From assembly GCF_002954765.1 (NCBI RefSeq), contig NZ_MTPW01000001.1, positions 943,501 through 1,007,500 of the forward strand: 64,000 bases of DNA. Reading direction: 5' to 3'. Both the position numbers and the translations under genes were made by a program. The notes below the pieces were generated by a model. That model ran no database searches and was not told the DNA's origin. It was given only the letters and a program-made list of their open reading frames with translations. Shown piece after piece: positions 45,272-54,076 of this stretch. Each line of letters opens with the position of its first letter. Within the stretch, counting starts at the first letter, position 1. This stretch comes from Nonlabens arenilitoris. Lineage in GTDB: Bacteria; Bacteroidota; Bacteroidia; Flavobacteriales; Flavobacteriaceae.

Positions 45272-46299
45272 TACTGATCAAATAAGCCTCCTAATGCGTT
45301 TCCTTTGGTTTTACCCAAGTGTTTATAAGCGAGCTCTGTTACTTCACGACCACGTGGTGTTCGCATAATAAAGCCTTGTTGAATAAGAAAAGGTTCATAT
45401 ACTTCTTCAATCGTTTCAGCACTTTCAGACACTGCAGTTGCAATGGTAGTTAACCCTACTGGTCCTCCTTTAAATTTGTCAATAATAGTGATCAAAATCT
45501 TATTATCCATCTCATCAAGCCCATTAACATCCACATTTAGGGCTTTTAAGGAGTATTTAGCAATTTTTAAATCTATGTTTCCATCACCTTTAATTTGTGC
45601 AAAATCACGAACTCTACGTAGCAATGCATTTGCAATACGAGGCGTTCCTCTACTACGACCAGCTATTTCGATCGCTGCGTCTTCATGAATAGGAACTTTT
45701 AAAATCTCTGCACTACGAGTAACGATAGTAGAAAGTAATTCTGTTGAATAGTATTGTAATCTCGATTGAATTCCAAAGCGAGCACGCATAGGAGCTGTAA
45801 GTAATCCAGACCTAGTCGTAGCTCCTATTAAGGTAAAAGGCGCAAGATTGATTTGAACGGTTCGAGCATTAGGACCAGTTTCAATCATGATATCTATTTT
45901 GTAATCCTCCATAGCACTATATAGATACTCTTCTACAATAGGACTAAGTCGATGAATTTCATCTATGAAAAGTACATCACGCTCATCAAGATTTGTTAAC
46001 AAGCCTGCAAGATCTCCAGGCTTATCTAGAACTGGACCAGAAGTTACCTTAATACCTACACCTAATTCATTTGCCAGAATATGAGCAAGAGTAGTTTTAC
46101 CTAATCCTGGCGGTCCATGAAATAAAGCATGATCCAATGCGTCATCACGTTGATTTGCTGCTTCAACAAAAATCTTGAGATTCTCCAGCACCTGATCTTG
46201 TCCAGCAAAATCATCAAAACTTAAAGGTCTCAATGCTCTTTCTAAATCATTTTCTTCATTAGAAAAATGATTACCAGTAGGATCTAAATGTTCATTCAT
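45271..46299 (-). CDS. ruvB: Holliday junction branch migration ATPase RuvB
   Basis: RuvB is the hexameric AAA+ motor that drives branch migration with RuvA. The 342-residue protein has Walker A ([21 protein letters not shown]), Walker B ([10 protein letters not shown]), sensor 1 ([20 protein letters not shown]) and the C-terminal winged helix ([18 protein letters not shown]). It is the first gene of a two-gene unit with the cytochrome P450. The ATG lies immediately after a promoter-like TATCTTTG, which suggests a leaderless or very short leader transcript. Confidence 0.97.
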   Translation of the reverse strand: MNEHLDPTGNHFSNEENDLERALRPLSFDDFAGQDQVLENLKIFVEAANQRDDALDHALFHGPPGLGKTTLAHILANELGVGIKVTSGPVLDKPGDLAGLLTNLDERDVLFIDEIHRLSPIVEEYLYSAMEDYKIDIMIETGPNARTVQINLAPFTLIGATTRSGLLTAPMRARFGIQSRLQYYSTELLSTIVTRSAEILKVPIHEDAAIEIAGRSRGTPRIANALLRRVRDFAQIKGDGNIDLKIAKYSLKALNVDVNGLDEMDNKILITIIDKFKGGPVGLTTIATAVSESAETIEEVYEPFLIQQGFIMRTPRGREVTELAYKHLGKTKGNALGGLFDQ

Positions 46300-46303
46300 T
46301 TAC

Positions 46304-46311
46304 CAAAGATA
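46304..46311 (-). promoter_or_regulatory. Candidate -7 promoter element for ruvB
   Basis: On the minus strand TATCTTTG fits TAnnTTTG and ends four bases before the ruvB ATG. If used, the mRNA would begin at or within a few bases of the start codon. Confidence 0.4.
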
Positions 46312-46348
46312 ATATTCAAGACGTTCCTATAATCATATAGAGGTGTTT

Positions 46349-46376
46349 TTATTACGCTTTCGCGAAAGCGTAATAA
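46349..46376. repeat. Palindromic element copy 11 (exact 16-mer inside a 28-bp perfect palindrome)
   Basis: The core at 46355-46370 is CGCTTTCGCGAAAGCG. Here both flanks are also complementary (TTATTA and TAATAA), giving 28 bp of perfect symmetry between divergent ruvB and the peroxiredoxin-like gene. Confidence 0.9.
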
Positions 46377-46450
46377 CAAAAGCTTAACGCACTTTAATAG
46401 TTACTTAAGTGAAGAGTAAGTGCAACAATTGTATATTGAAATAAAAATTT

Positions 46451-46957
46451 ATGAAACCAAAAGAAATAACACCCAATCTAGAAGTTACTCTTTCAAATCA
46501 TGAAACATGGTCTCTGAAAGAACAAAAAATAGACACTTACCTAATGATTGTATTTTATAGAGGATATCATTGTCCGGTATGTAAAAAACAATTGGAAACT
46601 GTTACCGAAAAATTACCTGATTTTGAAGAGAGAGGAGTTGATGTAATAGCTATAAGCATGGATCACATCAATAGATTAGAAAAAACGACAAAAGAATGGG
46701 ATGTCGATGGGCTTAAAATAGGATGTCGAATGACAAAAGAGACTGCTAAGGAATGGGATCTTTATCTATCCAAGGCTATAAGCGATAAAGAACCAGAACT
46801 ATTTTCAGAACCAGCCATATTTTTAATCAAACCTGATGGTTCATTATTCTTTGCATCGATACAATCAATGCCATTTGCTAGACCTAAAATTGAAGATATT
46901 TTAAAATCAATAGATTTCGTAGAGAACAAAGATTATCCTGCCCGAGGTGAAGTTTAA
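46451..46957 (+). CDS. AhpC/TSA-family peroxiredoxin-like protein
   Basis: This 168-residue thioredoxin-fold protein has a CPVC motif at residues 41-44 (GYHCPVCKKQLETV), in the position of the peroxidatic cysteine of peroxiredoxins and of bacterioferritin-comigratory-type proteins. Downstream, DVIAISMDHINRLEKTTKEW matches the AhpC/TSA fold. No signal peptide is present, so it is cytosolic. Two cysteines separated by two residues could work as a thioredoxin-like redox pair, which is unusual for a true peroxiredoxin. It is a lone gene that shares a strong two-way terminator with the cytochrome oxidase operon. Confidence 0.78.
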   Translation: MKPKEITPNLEVTLSNHETWSLKEQKIDTYLMIVFYRGYHCPVCKKQLETVTEKLPDFEERGVDVIAISMDHINRLEKTTKEWDVDGLKIGCRMTKETAKEWDLYLSKAISDKEPELFSEPAIFLIKPDGSLFFASIQSMPFARPKIEDILKSIDFVENKDYPARGEV

Positions 46958-46963
46958 AAAATA

Positions 46964-47007
46964 GTTATATAAAAAAAGCCGCTTTAAAGCGGCTTTTTTT
47001 ATATAAC
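46964..47007. terminator. Bidirectional terminator, 44-bp perfect palindrome
   Basis: The palindrome centres on GCCGCTTTAAAGCGGC with seven A residues on one side and seven T residues on the other. It ends both the peroxiredoxin-like gene and the act-cta operon. Confidence 0.95.
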
Positions 47008-47016
47008 GAATCTGAA

Positions 47017-48837
47017 TTAGTGATTCATTTCTTCTTCTCCATCTTGTAATGGAATATGTTGTGGCGCATAATCCTGACCAGGTATAACGTACTCTCCATT
47101 TTCATTAACCTTTGAATAATCATAAGCCCATCTGTGAACATGAGGAATAGGACCATCCCAGTTACCGTGAATATGCTTATCGCCAGTAGTCCATTCTAGT
47201 GTATTAGATTTCCATGGATTAGCAGGTGCTTTCTTACCATAAAATATTGACTTAACAAAATTGTAAACAAATATCAATTGAGCTAGAGCTGTAGCGATTG
47301 CAAAGTAAGTTATCAACTGATTTGTATCTGCAAGATCATCAAAGTATGGAAAGTTAGTATTAGTATAATAACGACGTGGCAAACCGGCCATACCGATAAA
47401 ATGCATTGGGAAAAACACTCCATAAGCGCCAATTGCAGTTAACCAGAAATGTGCATAACCTAAGTTTTTGTTCATCATCTTATTAAACATCTTAGGGAAC
47501 CAGTGGTACACACCAGCAAACAATCCGTATAAAGCAGATATTCCCATTACTAGGTGGAAGTGTGCTACCACAAAATAGGTATCGTGAACGTTAATATCCA
47601 AAGTACTATCTCCTAAAATAATACCAGTTAAACCACCAGTAATAAATGTAGAAACAAGACCTATAGAGAATAACATTGCAGGATTAAGCTGCAAATTACC
47701 CTTCCATAATGTAGTAATATAGTTAAACGCTTTTACTGCAGATGGTATAGCAATTAATAGTGTTGTAAAAGTAAATACTGAACCTAAGAAAGGATTCATA
47801 CCAGATACAAACATGTGGTGACCCCATACAATTGTTGACAAGAACGCTATCGCTAAAATAGACGCCACCATCGCTCTATAACCAAAGATAGGTTTACGTG
47901 AATTAGTTGCAATGATTTCAGATGTAATACCTAGCGCTGGTAATAATACGATATAAACTTCTGGGTGACCTAAGAACCAAAAAAGGTGCTCAAATAAAAC
48001 AGGAGAACCACCTTGATGTGCAAGAACTTCACCTTTAATATAAATATCAGATAAGAAGAAAGATGTTCCAAAACTTCTATCCATGATTAGTAATAATGCT
48101 GCTGCAAATAAAACTGGGAAAGAAACAATACCGATAATAGCAGTTACAAAAAACGCCCATATTGTTAACGGTAATCTAGTCATTGACATACCTTTTGTAC
48201 GCATGTTAATCACTGTTACCACATAGTTTAATGAACCTAATAAAGAAGATGCGATAAAAATAGCCATCGACACCAACCATAAAGTCATCCCCATTCCAGA
48301 ACCTGGCATTGCCTTAGCAACTGCACTAAGTGGAGGATAAATAGTCCAACCAGCCGCTGCAGGTCCTAACTCTACAAATAATGAACTAATCATTATTGCA
48401 GATGATAAGAAAAATAACCAATATGATACCATGTTCAAAAACCCTGAAGCCATATCACGTGCTCCAATTTGCAATGGAATCAAGAAATTAGAAAATGTAC
48501 CACTCAAACCAGCCGTTAGTACAAAGAATACCATTATGGTACCATGAATAGTAACTAAGGCTAAATAAATATTAGGATCCATAACACCACCTGGTGCCCA
48601 TTTACCTAATAACGCCTCAAAAATAACATTAGGCTGCTCTGGATTTGCAATTTGCATTCTCATTAAAACAGACATCAAGATACCAATAGCACCCATGATT
48701 AGTCCAGTAATAAGATATTGCTTAGCAATCATCTTATGATCAGTTGAGAAAATGTATTTTGTTACAAATGTTTCTTTGTGATGGTGGTGACCATCATCAT
48801 GTCCATGCTCTGTTGCTGCTGCAATCACTTGTCCCAT
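47017..48837 (-). CDS. ctaD: Cytochrome c oxidase subunit I
   Basis: This 606-residue protein is the haem-copper catalytic subunit that reduces oxygen to water and pumps protons. Twelve or more membrane helices are visible, with the haem a/Cu-B region LFWFLGHPEVYIVLLPALGI (Cu-B histidine and the crosslinked HPEVY tyrosine) and TTIVWGHHMFVSG with the HH pair. VHDTYFVVAHFHLVMG carries the haem ligands. The N terminus has an odd histidine cluster (EHGHDDGHHHHKET). It is the last gene of the act-cta operon, six bases after ctaC. Confidence 0.97.
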   Translation of the reverse strand: MGQVIAAATEHGHDDGHHHHKETFVTKYIFSTDHKMIAKQYLITGLIMGAIGILMSVLMRMQIANPEQPNVIFEALLGKWAPGGVMDPNIYLALVTIHGTIMVFFVLTAGLSGTFSNFLIPLQIGARDMASGFLNMVSYWLFFLSSAIMISSLFVELGPAAAGWTIYPPLSAVAKAMPGSGMGMTLWLVSMAIFIASSLLGSLNYVVTVINMRTKGMSMTRLPLTIWAFFVTAIIGIVSFPVLFAAALLLIMDRSFGTSFFLSDIYIKGEVLAHQGGSPVLFEHLFWFLGHPEVYIVLLPALGITSEIIATNSRKPIFGYRAMVASILAIAFLSTIVWGHHMFVSGMNPFLGSVFTFTTLLIAIPSAVKAFNYITTLWKGNLQLNPAMLFSIGLVSTFITGGLTGIILGDSTLDINVHDTYFVVAHFHLVMGISALYGLFAGVYHWFPKMFNKMMNKNLGYAHFWLTAIGAYGVFFPMHFIGMAGLPRRYYTNTNFPYFDDLADTNQLITYFAIATALAQLIFVYNFVKSIFYGKKAPANPWKSNTLEWTTGDKHIHGNWDGPIPHVHRWAYDYSKVNENGEYVIPGQDYAPQHIPLQDGEEEMNH

Positions 48838-48842
48838 ATATC

Positions 48843-49919
48843 TTAGTTTTCAGCGTTAGCTAAAGTTGTTTCAAAAGTTGTTTGTGTTTCTAACCATTTG
48901 TTGTAATCTTCTTCAGATTCAACTACTATTTTCATTTGCATGTTATAGTGTGATGCACCACAAATTTTGTTACAAAGTAAATAGTATTCAAATTCATAAG
49001 GATCTAAGGCTACATCACCTGCTGCCTCTAATTCTTTACTTTTTTGTCGTCTAATTTCATTAATCTTACGAACTTTTTCAGTCATAAATTCTGTAGACTT
49101 ATAATCTTCAGAAGTTACTGTAGGAGTAAAACTAAATTTAGTAACCATACCAGGCACTACATTCATTTGCGCTCTGAAATGAGGCATATAAGCAGAGTGT
49201 AAAACATCCTGACTACGGAAATTAAAGACTACAGGTCTGTTAACTGGTAAATGTAATTCAGTAGCAACCATATCATCTTTACCGTCTGCATCTGTAGGGT
49301 CAATACCTAATATATTAGCACCTTCGATGAAACGTACATTAGCATCTCCTAAAGTATTATCAGCTCCACTATATCTAACTTTCCATCCAAATTGGTAAGC
49401 ATACACTTCAACTACTAGTGGATCTTCATGTTTATCAACATCCATGATGTCATTCCATGAGAATAATCCCCATAAAATGAGACCTGCTAATACTACCACT
49501 GGAATAGCAGTCCATATAAATTCTAAACGATCATTATCTGCATAGAATAAAGCTTTTTGACCTTTTCTACCACGATATTTATAACTGAACCAATGTAGTA
49601 ATGCTTGAGTTAAAAACTGCACTATCATAATTACAACAGTTGTTAATAATAATAGTGAATCATACTCAGAACCATGAGCAGATGCTGCATCTGGTAAGAA
49701 ATAATCTTGATACCCGATGAAACAAGCAATCATCATTACGTACATAGCAATTACAAAGTAAAGCATGAATTTACCTTGACGATCGTTATCGGCATCGTTT
49801 GCAATTTCACCATCAGCACCATTGGCTTCAGGAGATTTTCCTAGCTGTACAATTTTTGAAATTTGCCATAAAGCAATCACAAACAAAGCAGCAATTAATA
49901 TGATAAGAAATGCAGTCAT
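48843..49919 (-). CDS. ctaC: Cytochrome c oxidase subunit II
   Basis: This 358-residue protein carries the Cu-A centre that accepts electrons from cytochrome c or directly from the ACIII complex. After an N-terminal helix (FLIILIAALFVIALWQI) there are further membrane segments, then a periplasmic cupredoxin domain. The Cu-A loop reads CNKICGASHYNM: both cysteines, the histidine and the methionine are present, while the residue usually Glu is Lys, which I recall as common in Bacteroidota. No haem c motif is fused to the C terminus, so this is not a caa3-type subunit. It lies between actF and ctaD. Confidence 0.95.
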   Translation of the reverse strand: MTAFLIILIAALFVIALWQISKIVQLGKSPEANGADGEIANDADNDRQGKFMLYFVIAMYVMMIACFIGYQDYFLPDAASAHGSEYDSLLLLTTVVIMIVQFLTQALLHWFSYKYRGRKGQKALFYADNDRLEFIWTAIPVVVLAGLILWGLFSWNDIMDVDKHEDPLVVEVYAYQFGWKVRYSGADNTLGDANVRFIEGANILGIDPTDADGKDDMVATELHLPVNRPVVFNFRSQDVLHSAYMPHFRAQMNVVPGMVTKFSFTPTVTSEDYKSTEFMTEKVRKINEIRRQKSKELEAAGDVALDPYEFEYYLLCNKICGASHYNMQMKIVVESEEDYNKWLETQTTFETTLANAEN

Positions 49920-49941
49920 TTCAGTGTTTTTCTATAATTAA

Positions 49942-51315
49942 TTAATAGTGAAAATGTTTACTTTCTCCAATAAATGGATCTCCTTTTGCAAGTAACGGAG
50001 CTTTTGAAATGGTATTGAATATTACAAGTAAGAATATACCAGCAAATAACATAAAGGATCCTATTTCAGGCATACCTATGAACCATGATTCACCAACAGT
50101 AGCTGGCATAACCATTACATAAATATCTAAATAGTGACCAAGTAATATAAATATACCTGCAGTTACAACAAACCAATTCACGCGTTTAAAGTCGGAATTC
50201 ATTAGAATTAATAACGGGAATAAGAAATTAATTGCTACCATACCAAAGAACAAAATATTATAGTCCTCGATTCTAGTAATGAAATATGTTACTTCCTCTG
50301 GAATATTAGAATACCAGATTAACATGAATTGAGAAAACCATAGATAAGTCCAAAATATACTGATACCAAACATGAACTTTGCTAGATCGTGAATGTGTGA
50401 ATCATTGATGAATTCTAAATGCCCTCTAGACTTCAAATAAATAGTTACTAATGCTATTACCGTAATACCACTAACAAACATACTAGCAAATACGTACCAA
50501 CCGAATAAGGTAGAGAACCAGTGAGGATCAAAACTCATGATCCAATCCCAAGACATGATAGATTCAGTTACTATAAAGAATACTAGAAACATGGCAGAAT
50601 GCTTAAATCCTTTTTTATACCATACATTTCCTTCTGGCTCTTCATCTTGTTTTAGAGAGAACTTTCGGATATTCCATCTGTATAGGTTCCATCCTACTAA
50701 GAACGCACCAGCTCTTATTAACCAGAATGGCACATTTAAAAAACCTGTCTTACCAGCAACTAAAGCATCATAGTTTTCATGACCTACTTCAGCTACACCA
50801 GGATTCATCCACGTAAAAATATGATTAGCCCCTAAACCAGTTGCAAGTAACAAAACGAACATTAATACACCGCCGATTAATAAGTAACTACTAATACCTT
50901 CCATTACTCTAAATAACCCAGGAGACCATCCAGCCTGAGCTACCTTTTGGATAGCATAAAACGCTGTACAACCTAAGGCTATCATAAAAAAGAAAAAGCA
51001 TGCAACATATAATGCTGACCAAGGCTTATTTGCTAATTGATGATATAAATGCTCTACATGATCAGATTCATGACTTGAAGCATGATCATCATGATCACTC
51101 GATGAATCTACCTGACCATGAGTATCTTGTGACGCCACTTGATGAGTATCTACAGCGGCACCATGATTATCACCATGTGCAGCTTCCTGTGCTAACATTT
51201 CTCTTACTGCATCCTCAGAAGCAGGTGCGCTTAAAAACCCACCTATGGTAAGTAAAGCCCCTAATCCAATTAGGACAAATGCGAAAATTTTTAATTTACT
51301 TGAAACTTTGTACAT
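49942..51315 (-). CDS. actF: Alternative complex III subunit ActF (quinol:cytochrome c oxidoreductase)
   Basis: ActF is one of the two large NrfD-like membrane subunits of alternative complex III, which oxidises menaquinol and passes electrons to the oxidase. The 457-residue protein has about ten membrane helices. Between the first two lies a long, histidine- and aspartate-rich loop (AAHGDNHGAAVDTHQVAS onwards, ending HESDHVEHLYHQ). The body ends in SKAPLLAKGDPFIGESKHFHY. It follows actE by 21 bases and precedes ctaC by 22, so complex III and oxidase are made as one operon. Confidence 0.92.
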   Translation of the reverse strand: MYKVSSKLKIFAFVLIGLGALLTIGGFLSAPASEDAVREMLAQEAAHGDNHGAAVDTHQVASQDTHGQVDSSSDHDDHASSHESDHVEHLYHQLANKPWSALYVACFFFFMIALGCTAFYAIQKVAQAGWSPGLFRVMEGISSYLLIGGVLMFVLLLATGLGANHIFTWMNPGVAEVGHENYDALVAGKTGFLNVPFWLIRAGAFLVGWNLYRWNIRKFSLKQDEEPEGNVWYKKGFKHSAMFLVFFIVTESIMSWDWIMSFDPHWFSTLFGWYVFASMFVSGITVIALVTIYLKSRGHLEFINDSHIHDLAKFMFGISIFWTYLWFSQFMLIWYSNIPEEVTYFITRIEDYNILFFGMVAINFLFPLLILMNSDFKRVNWFVVTAGIFILLGHYLDIYVMVMPATVGESWFIGMPEIGSFMLFAGIFLLVIFNTISKAPLLAKGDPFIGESKHFHY

Positions 51316-51336
51316 ATAATAAAATTTCGTGGTCGA

Positions 51337-52071
51337 TTACTCGCCTTCAGTTGATGAATGATTTTCCTCTTGACTATCGTGGTCACCATCATGAGCATTT
51401 TCACCGTGCATGTCTACACCATGATCTTCAGCCGCATGACTATCTGTACCAGAGATGTCTTCCTGTGCATTTTGCACAGTAACAAATTCCTTAACATCTT
51501 GACCTTTTAATTCTCTAGTTAGCGCATCAACATGATGAGCTATTTGCCATCTCTCTTCAATAGAAGTTTGAGAAGCATAAGAACCCATATAGTTAATTCC
51601 CCAATACATAACATGATAAATAGAACCTTGAGATATATCACGATCTGCATAAGAAGGTACACCCAATATTTTTTCAGTTTTAACTAAATGTCCTTGACCG
51701 TCACCTTTTGTACCATGACAGATTGCACAATAAATATTGTAAAGTTCCTGACCGGTAGCAAGGTTTTCTTCAGTATAAGGTAAAGGATTGGTTAATTCTG
51801 CTTTCGCGGAAGCGTAACCTTCATTAGTATTTGCATACTCATAAGGTAACCAACCTCTATTAACTGTTCCTTCTACAGGAAGTTGAGCTTCAACATTACC
51901 TTCAAATATGTCTCCTTCTTGATAGGTTTCATAACCTACCGATTCATACATATTAGGGAAGTATTGTACACTTCTATCTGACTTAGCATCTACTGCATTA
52001 CTATCTCCACCACATGAAATAATCATCAGTGAAGCAAAGGCGTAAATGAATGTTTGAAAATATCTATTCAT
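51337..52071 (-). CDS. actE: Alternative complex III subunit ActE (mono-haem cytochrome c lipoprotein)
   Basis: This 244-residue lipoprotein has a lipobox (SLMIISCGG) and one haem c motif, CAICH (NIYCAICHGTKGDG). It is the exit-side cytochrome of the complex, on the periplasmic face. The C-terminal 35 residues are rich in His, Asp and Glu (VDMHGENAHDGDHDSQEENH), like the loop in ActF and the head of CtaD. A variant palindromic element encodes ASAKA in the middle. It shares one base (TAATG) with the actD stop. Confidence 0.92.
   Translation of the reverse strand: MNRYFQTFIYAFASLMIISCGGDSNAVDAKSDRSVQYFPNMYESVGYETYQEGDIFEGNVEAQLPVEGTVNRGWLPYEYANTNEGYASAKAELTNPLPYTEENLATGQELYNIYCAICHGTKGDGQGHLVKTEKILGVPSYADRDISQGSIYHVMYWGINYMGSYASQTSIEERWQIAHHVDALTRELKGQDVKEFVTVQNAQEDISGTDSHAAEDHGVDMHGENAHDGDHDSQEENHSSTEGE
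51800..51814. repeat. Palindromic element copy 12 (one internal mismatch), inside actE
   Basis: GCTTTCGCGGAAGCG is read on the minus strand in frame as A-S-A-K-A (context GYASAKAEL). Confidence 0.7.
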
Positions 52072-52604
52072 TAGTGTGCGTCTTTGTCAATTATTTTTAT
52101 TTCTACAGCACCAGTGTCATGTAAAAATTTACTCATTTCTTCAATATCTTTTCCAGTAGCATCGATCTCCATCAAGAAGTGATCATCTGTAGTGCGAACA
52201 TCTGGATTTTCAGCAGACTTAAACGGCCATAATCTACTTCTAAGATAGAAAGTGATAACCATTAAGTGAGCCGCAAAAAATACAGTAAGCTCAAACATGA
52301 TAGGCACAAATGCTGGCATGTTTTCTAAATAAGAAAAACTAGGCTTTCCTCCAATATTTTGTGGCCAGTCCTGAATCATGATATAATTCATCATTACAGT
52401 AGCCACCGTAAGACCAACGAGACCATAAAGGAATGCATTGATAGCTAAACGAGTATCTGCAATACCCATTGCTTTTTCTAGTCCGTGCACAGGAAAAGGA
52501 GTAAAAACCTCTTCAATGTGATAATGCTTTTCTCTGACTTGTTTTACTGCACCGAGTAAAACATCATCATCAGTATAAAGAGCGTGTATAGTTTTATCTG
52601 ACAT
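52071..52604 (-). CDS. actD: Alternative complex III subunit ActD (DUF3341)
   Basis: This 177-residue membrane protein has two helices (FLYGLVGLTVATVMMNYIMI and IMFELTVFFAAHLMVITFYL) and a soluble N-terminal domain (HALYTDDDVLLGAVKQVREKH). Both features fit DUF3341, the ActD subunit that braces the membrane part of the complex. The C terminus ends with VEIKIIDKDAH. It is five bases after actC and overlaps actE by one base. Confidence 0.93.
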   Translation of the reverse strand: MSDKTIHALYTDDDVLLGAVKQVREKHYHIEEVFTPFPVHGLEKAMGIADTRLAINAFLYGLVGLTVATVMMNYIMIQDWPQNIGGKPSFSYLENMPAFVPIMFELTVFFAAHLMVITFYLRSRLWPFKSAENPDVRTTDDHFLMEIDATGKDIEEMSKFLHDTGAVEIKIIDKDAH

Positions 52605-52609
52605 AATTA

Positions 52610-54049
52610 CTACTTTGAAGGATGAGCAATAGGGTCACCAGATGCGGTGTCCGATTCAACATTAGTTCCTTTTTGTTCTCTTAATTTCTTATACTTACTT
52701 CCACTCGATTTTAAGATAGACTTAACCTCTGCCTGAGCAATCACTGGGAATGTTCTTGAATATAAAAGGAACAATACAAAGAAGAAACCAATTGTACCAA
52801 TGAAAATTCCTATATCGACAAAAGTAGGTGAGAACATTGTCCATGATGATGGAACATAATCTCTGTGAAGAGATGTAACAATAATTACAAAACGTTCAAA
52901 CCACATCCCTATGTTTACTACTATAGAAATTACAAAAGAGAACATGATACTAGTTCTTAACTTTTTGAACCACATAAATTGTGGAGAGAACACATTACAG
53001 GTCATCATTGCCCAATATGCCCATGCATAAGGACCTGTTGCTCTGTTTAAGAATGCATACTGTTCATACTCCACACCAGAGTACCATGCCACAAAAAGTT
53101 CAGTGATGTATGCAACACCAACTATAGAACCTGTGATCATAATTACAATATTCATTAATTCGATGTGCTGTATGGTGATATAATTTTCAAGACTTACCAC
53201 TTTTCTCATCACAATAAGAAGAGTATTTACCATCGCAAAACCAGAAAAAACAGCTCCTGCAACAAAGTATGGCGGAAATATAGTCGTGTGCCAACCTGGT
53301 ATTACTGACGTAGCAAAGTCAAAAGATACAATAGTATGTACAGAAAGTACAAGCGGAGTAGCGAGTCCTGCAAGGACTAAAGAAACCTCTTCAAAACGCT
53401 GCCAGTCTTTGGCTCTACCAGACCAACCGAACGATAGAATACCGTAAATCTTTTTATTAAATGGAGTAATTGCCCTATCTCTTATCATTGCAAAGTCAGG
53501 AAGTAATCCTGTCCACCAGAACACTAATGACACTGACAGGTATGTAGATATTGCAAATACATCCCAAAGTAGTGGAGAGTTGAAGTTAACCCATAGTGAG
53601 CCAAATTGGTTAGGAATAGGAAGTACCCAATAAGCTAACCATGGACGTCCCATGTGAATAATTGGAAATAAACCTGCCTGGATTACCGAGAAAATCGTCA
53701 TCGCTTCAGCAGAACGGTTAATTGCCATTCTCCATTTCTGACGGAAAAGCAAAAGTACCGCAGAAATCAGCGTTCCAGCGTGACCAATACCAACCCACCA
53801 AACGAAGTTAGTGATGTCCCATGCCCATCCAATTGTCTTGTTAAGACCCCAAACACCTATACCAGTGGAGATCGTATAAATAATGCATCCTATTCCATAA
53901 AGAAAAGCTACAAGAGCGATTGTAAATACAATCCACCATTGCTTGTTAGCAGCACCTTCTACTGGTGCAGCAATATCTCTTGTTACGTCTGAGTAAGACT
54001 TATCTCCTGTAACTAGAGCTCTTCTTATGGGCGCTTCGTAATGAGCCAT
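52610..54049 (-). CDS. actC: Alternative complex III subunit ActC (NrfD-like)
   Basis: This 479-residue NrfD-family membrane subunit has ten predicted helices. Blocks such as WWIVFTIALVAFLYGIGCI, FVWWVGIGHAGTLISAVL and FPIIHMGRPWLAYWVLPIPNQFG are characteristic of ActC. It is thought to form a quinol site and a proton path with ActF. It lies 27 bases after actB and five before actD on the operon mRNA. The end is hydrophilic (KKLREQKGTNVESDTASGD). Confidence 0.95.
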   Translation of the reverse strand: MAHYEAPIRRALVTGDKSYSDVTRDIAAPVEGAANKQWWIVFTIALVAFLYGIGCIIYTISTGIGVWGLNKTIGWAWDITNFVWWVGIGHAGTLISAVLLLFRQKWRMAINRSAEAMTIFSVIQAGLFPIIHMGRPWLAYWVLPIPNQFGSLWVNFNSPLLWDVFAISTYLSVSLVFWWTGLLPDFAMIRDRAITPFNKKIYGILSFGWSGRAKDWQRFEEVSLVLAGLATPLVLSVHTIVSFDFATSVIPGWHTTIFPPYFVAGAVFSGFAMVNTLLIVMRKVVSLENYITIQHIELMNIVIMITGSIVGVAYITELFVAWYSGVEYEQYAFLNRATGPYAWAYWAMMTCNVFSPQFMWFKKLRTSIMFSFVISIVVNIGMWFERFVIIVTSLHRDYVPSSWTMFSPTFVDIGIFIGTIGFFFVLFLLYSRTFPVIAQAEVKSILKSSGSKYKKLREQKGTNVESDTASGDPIAHPSK

Positions 54050-54076
54050 AATGTATCGATTAGTTTTCTTTAATTA

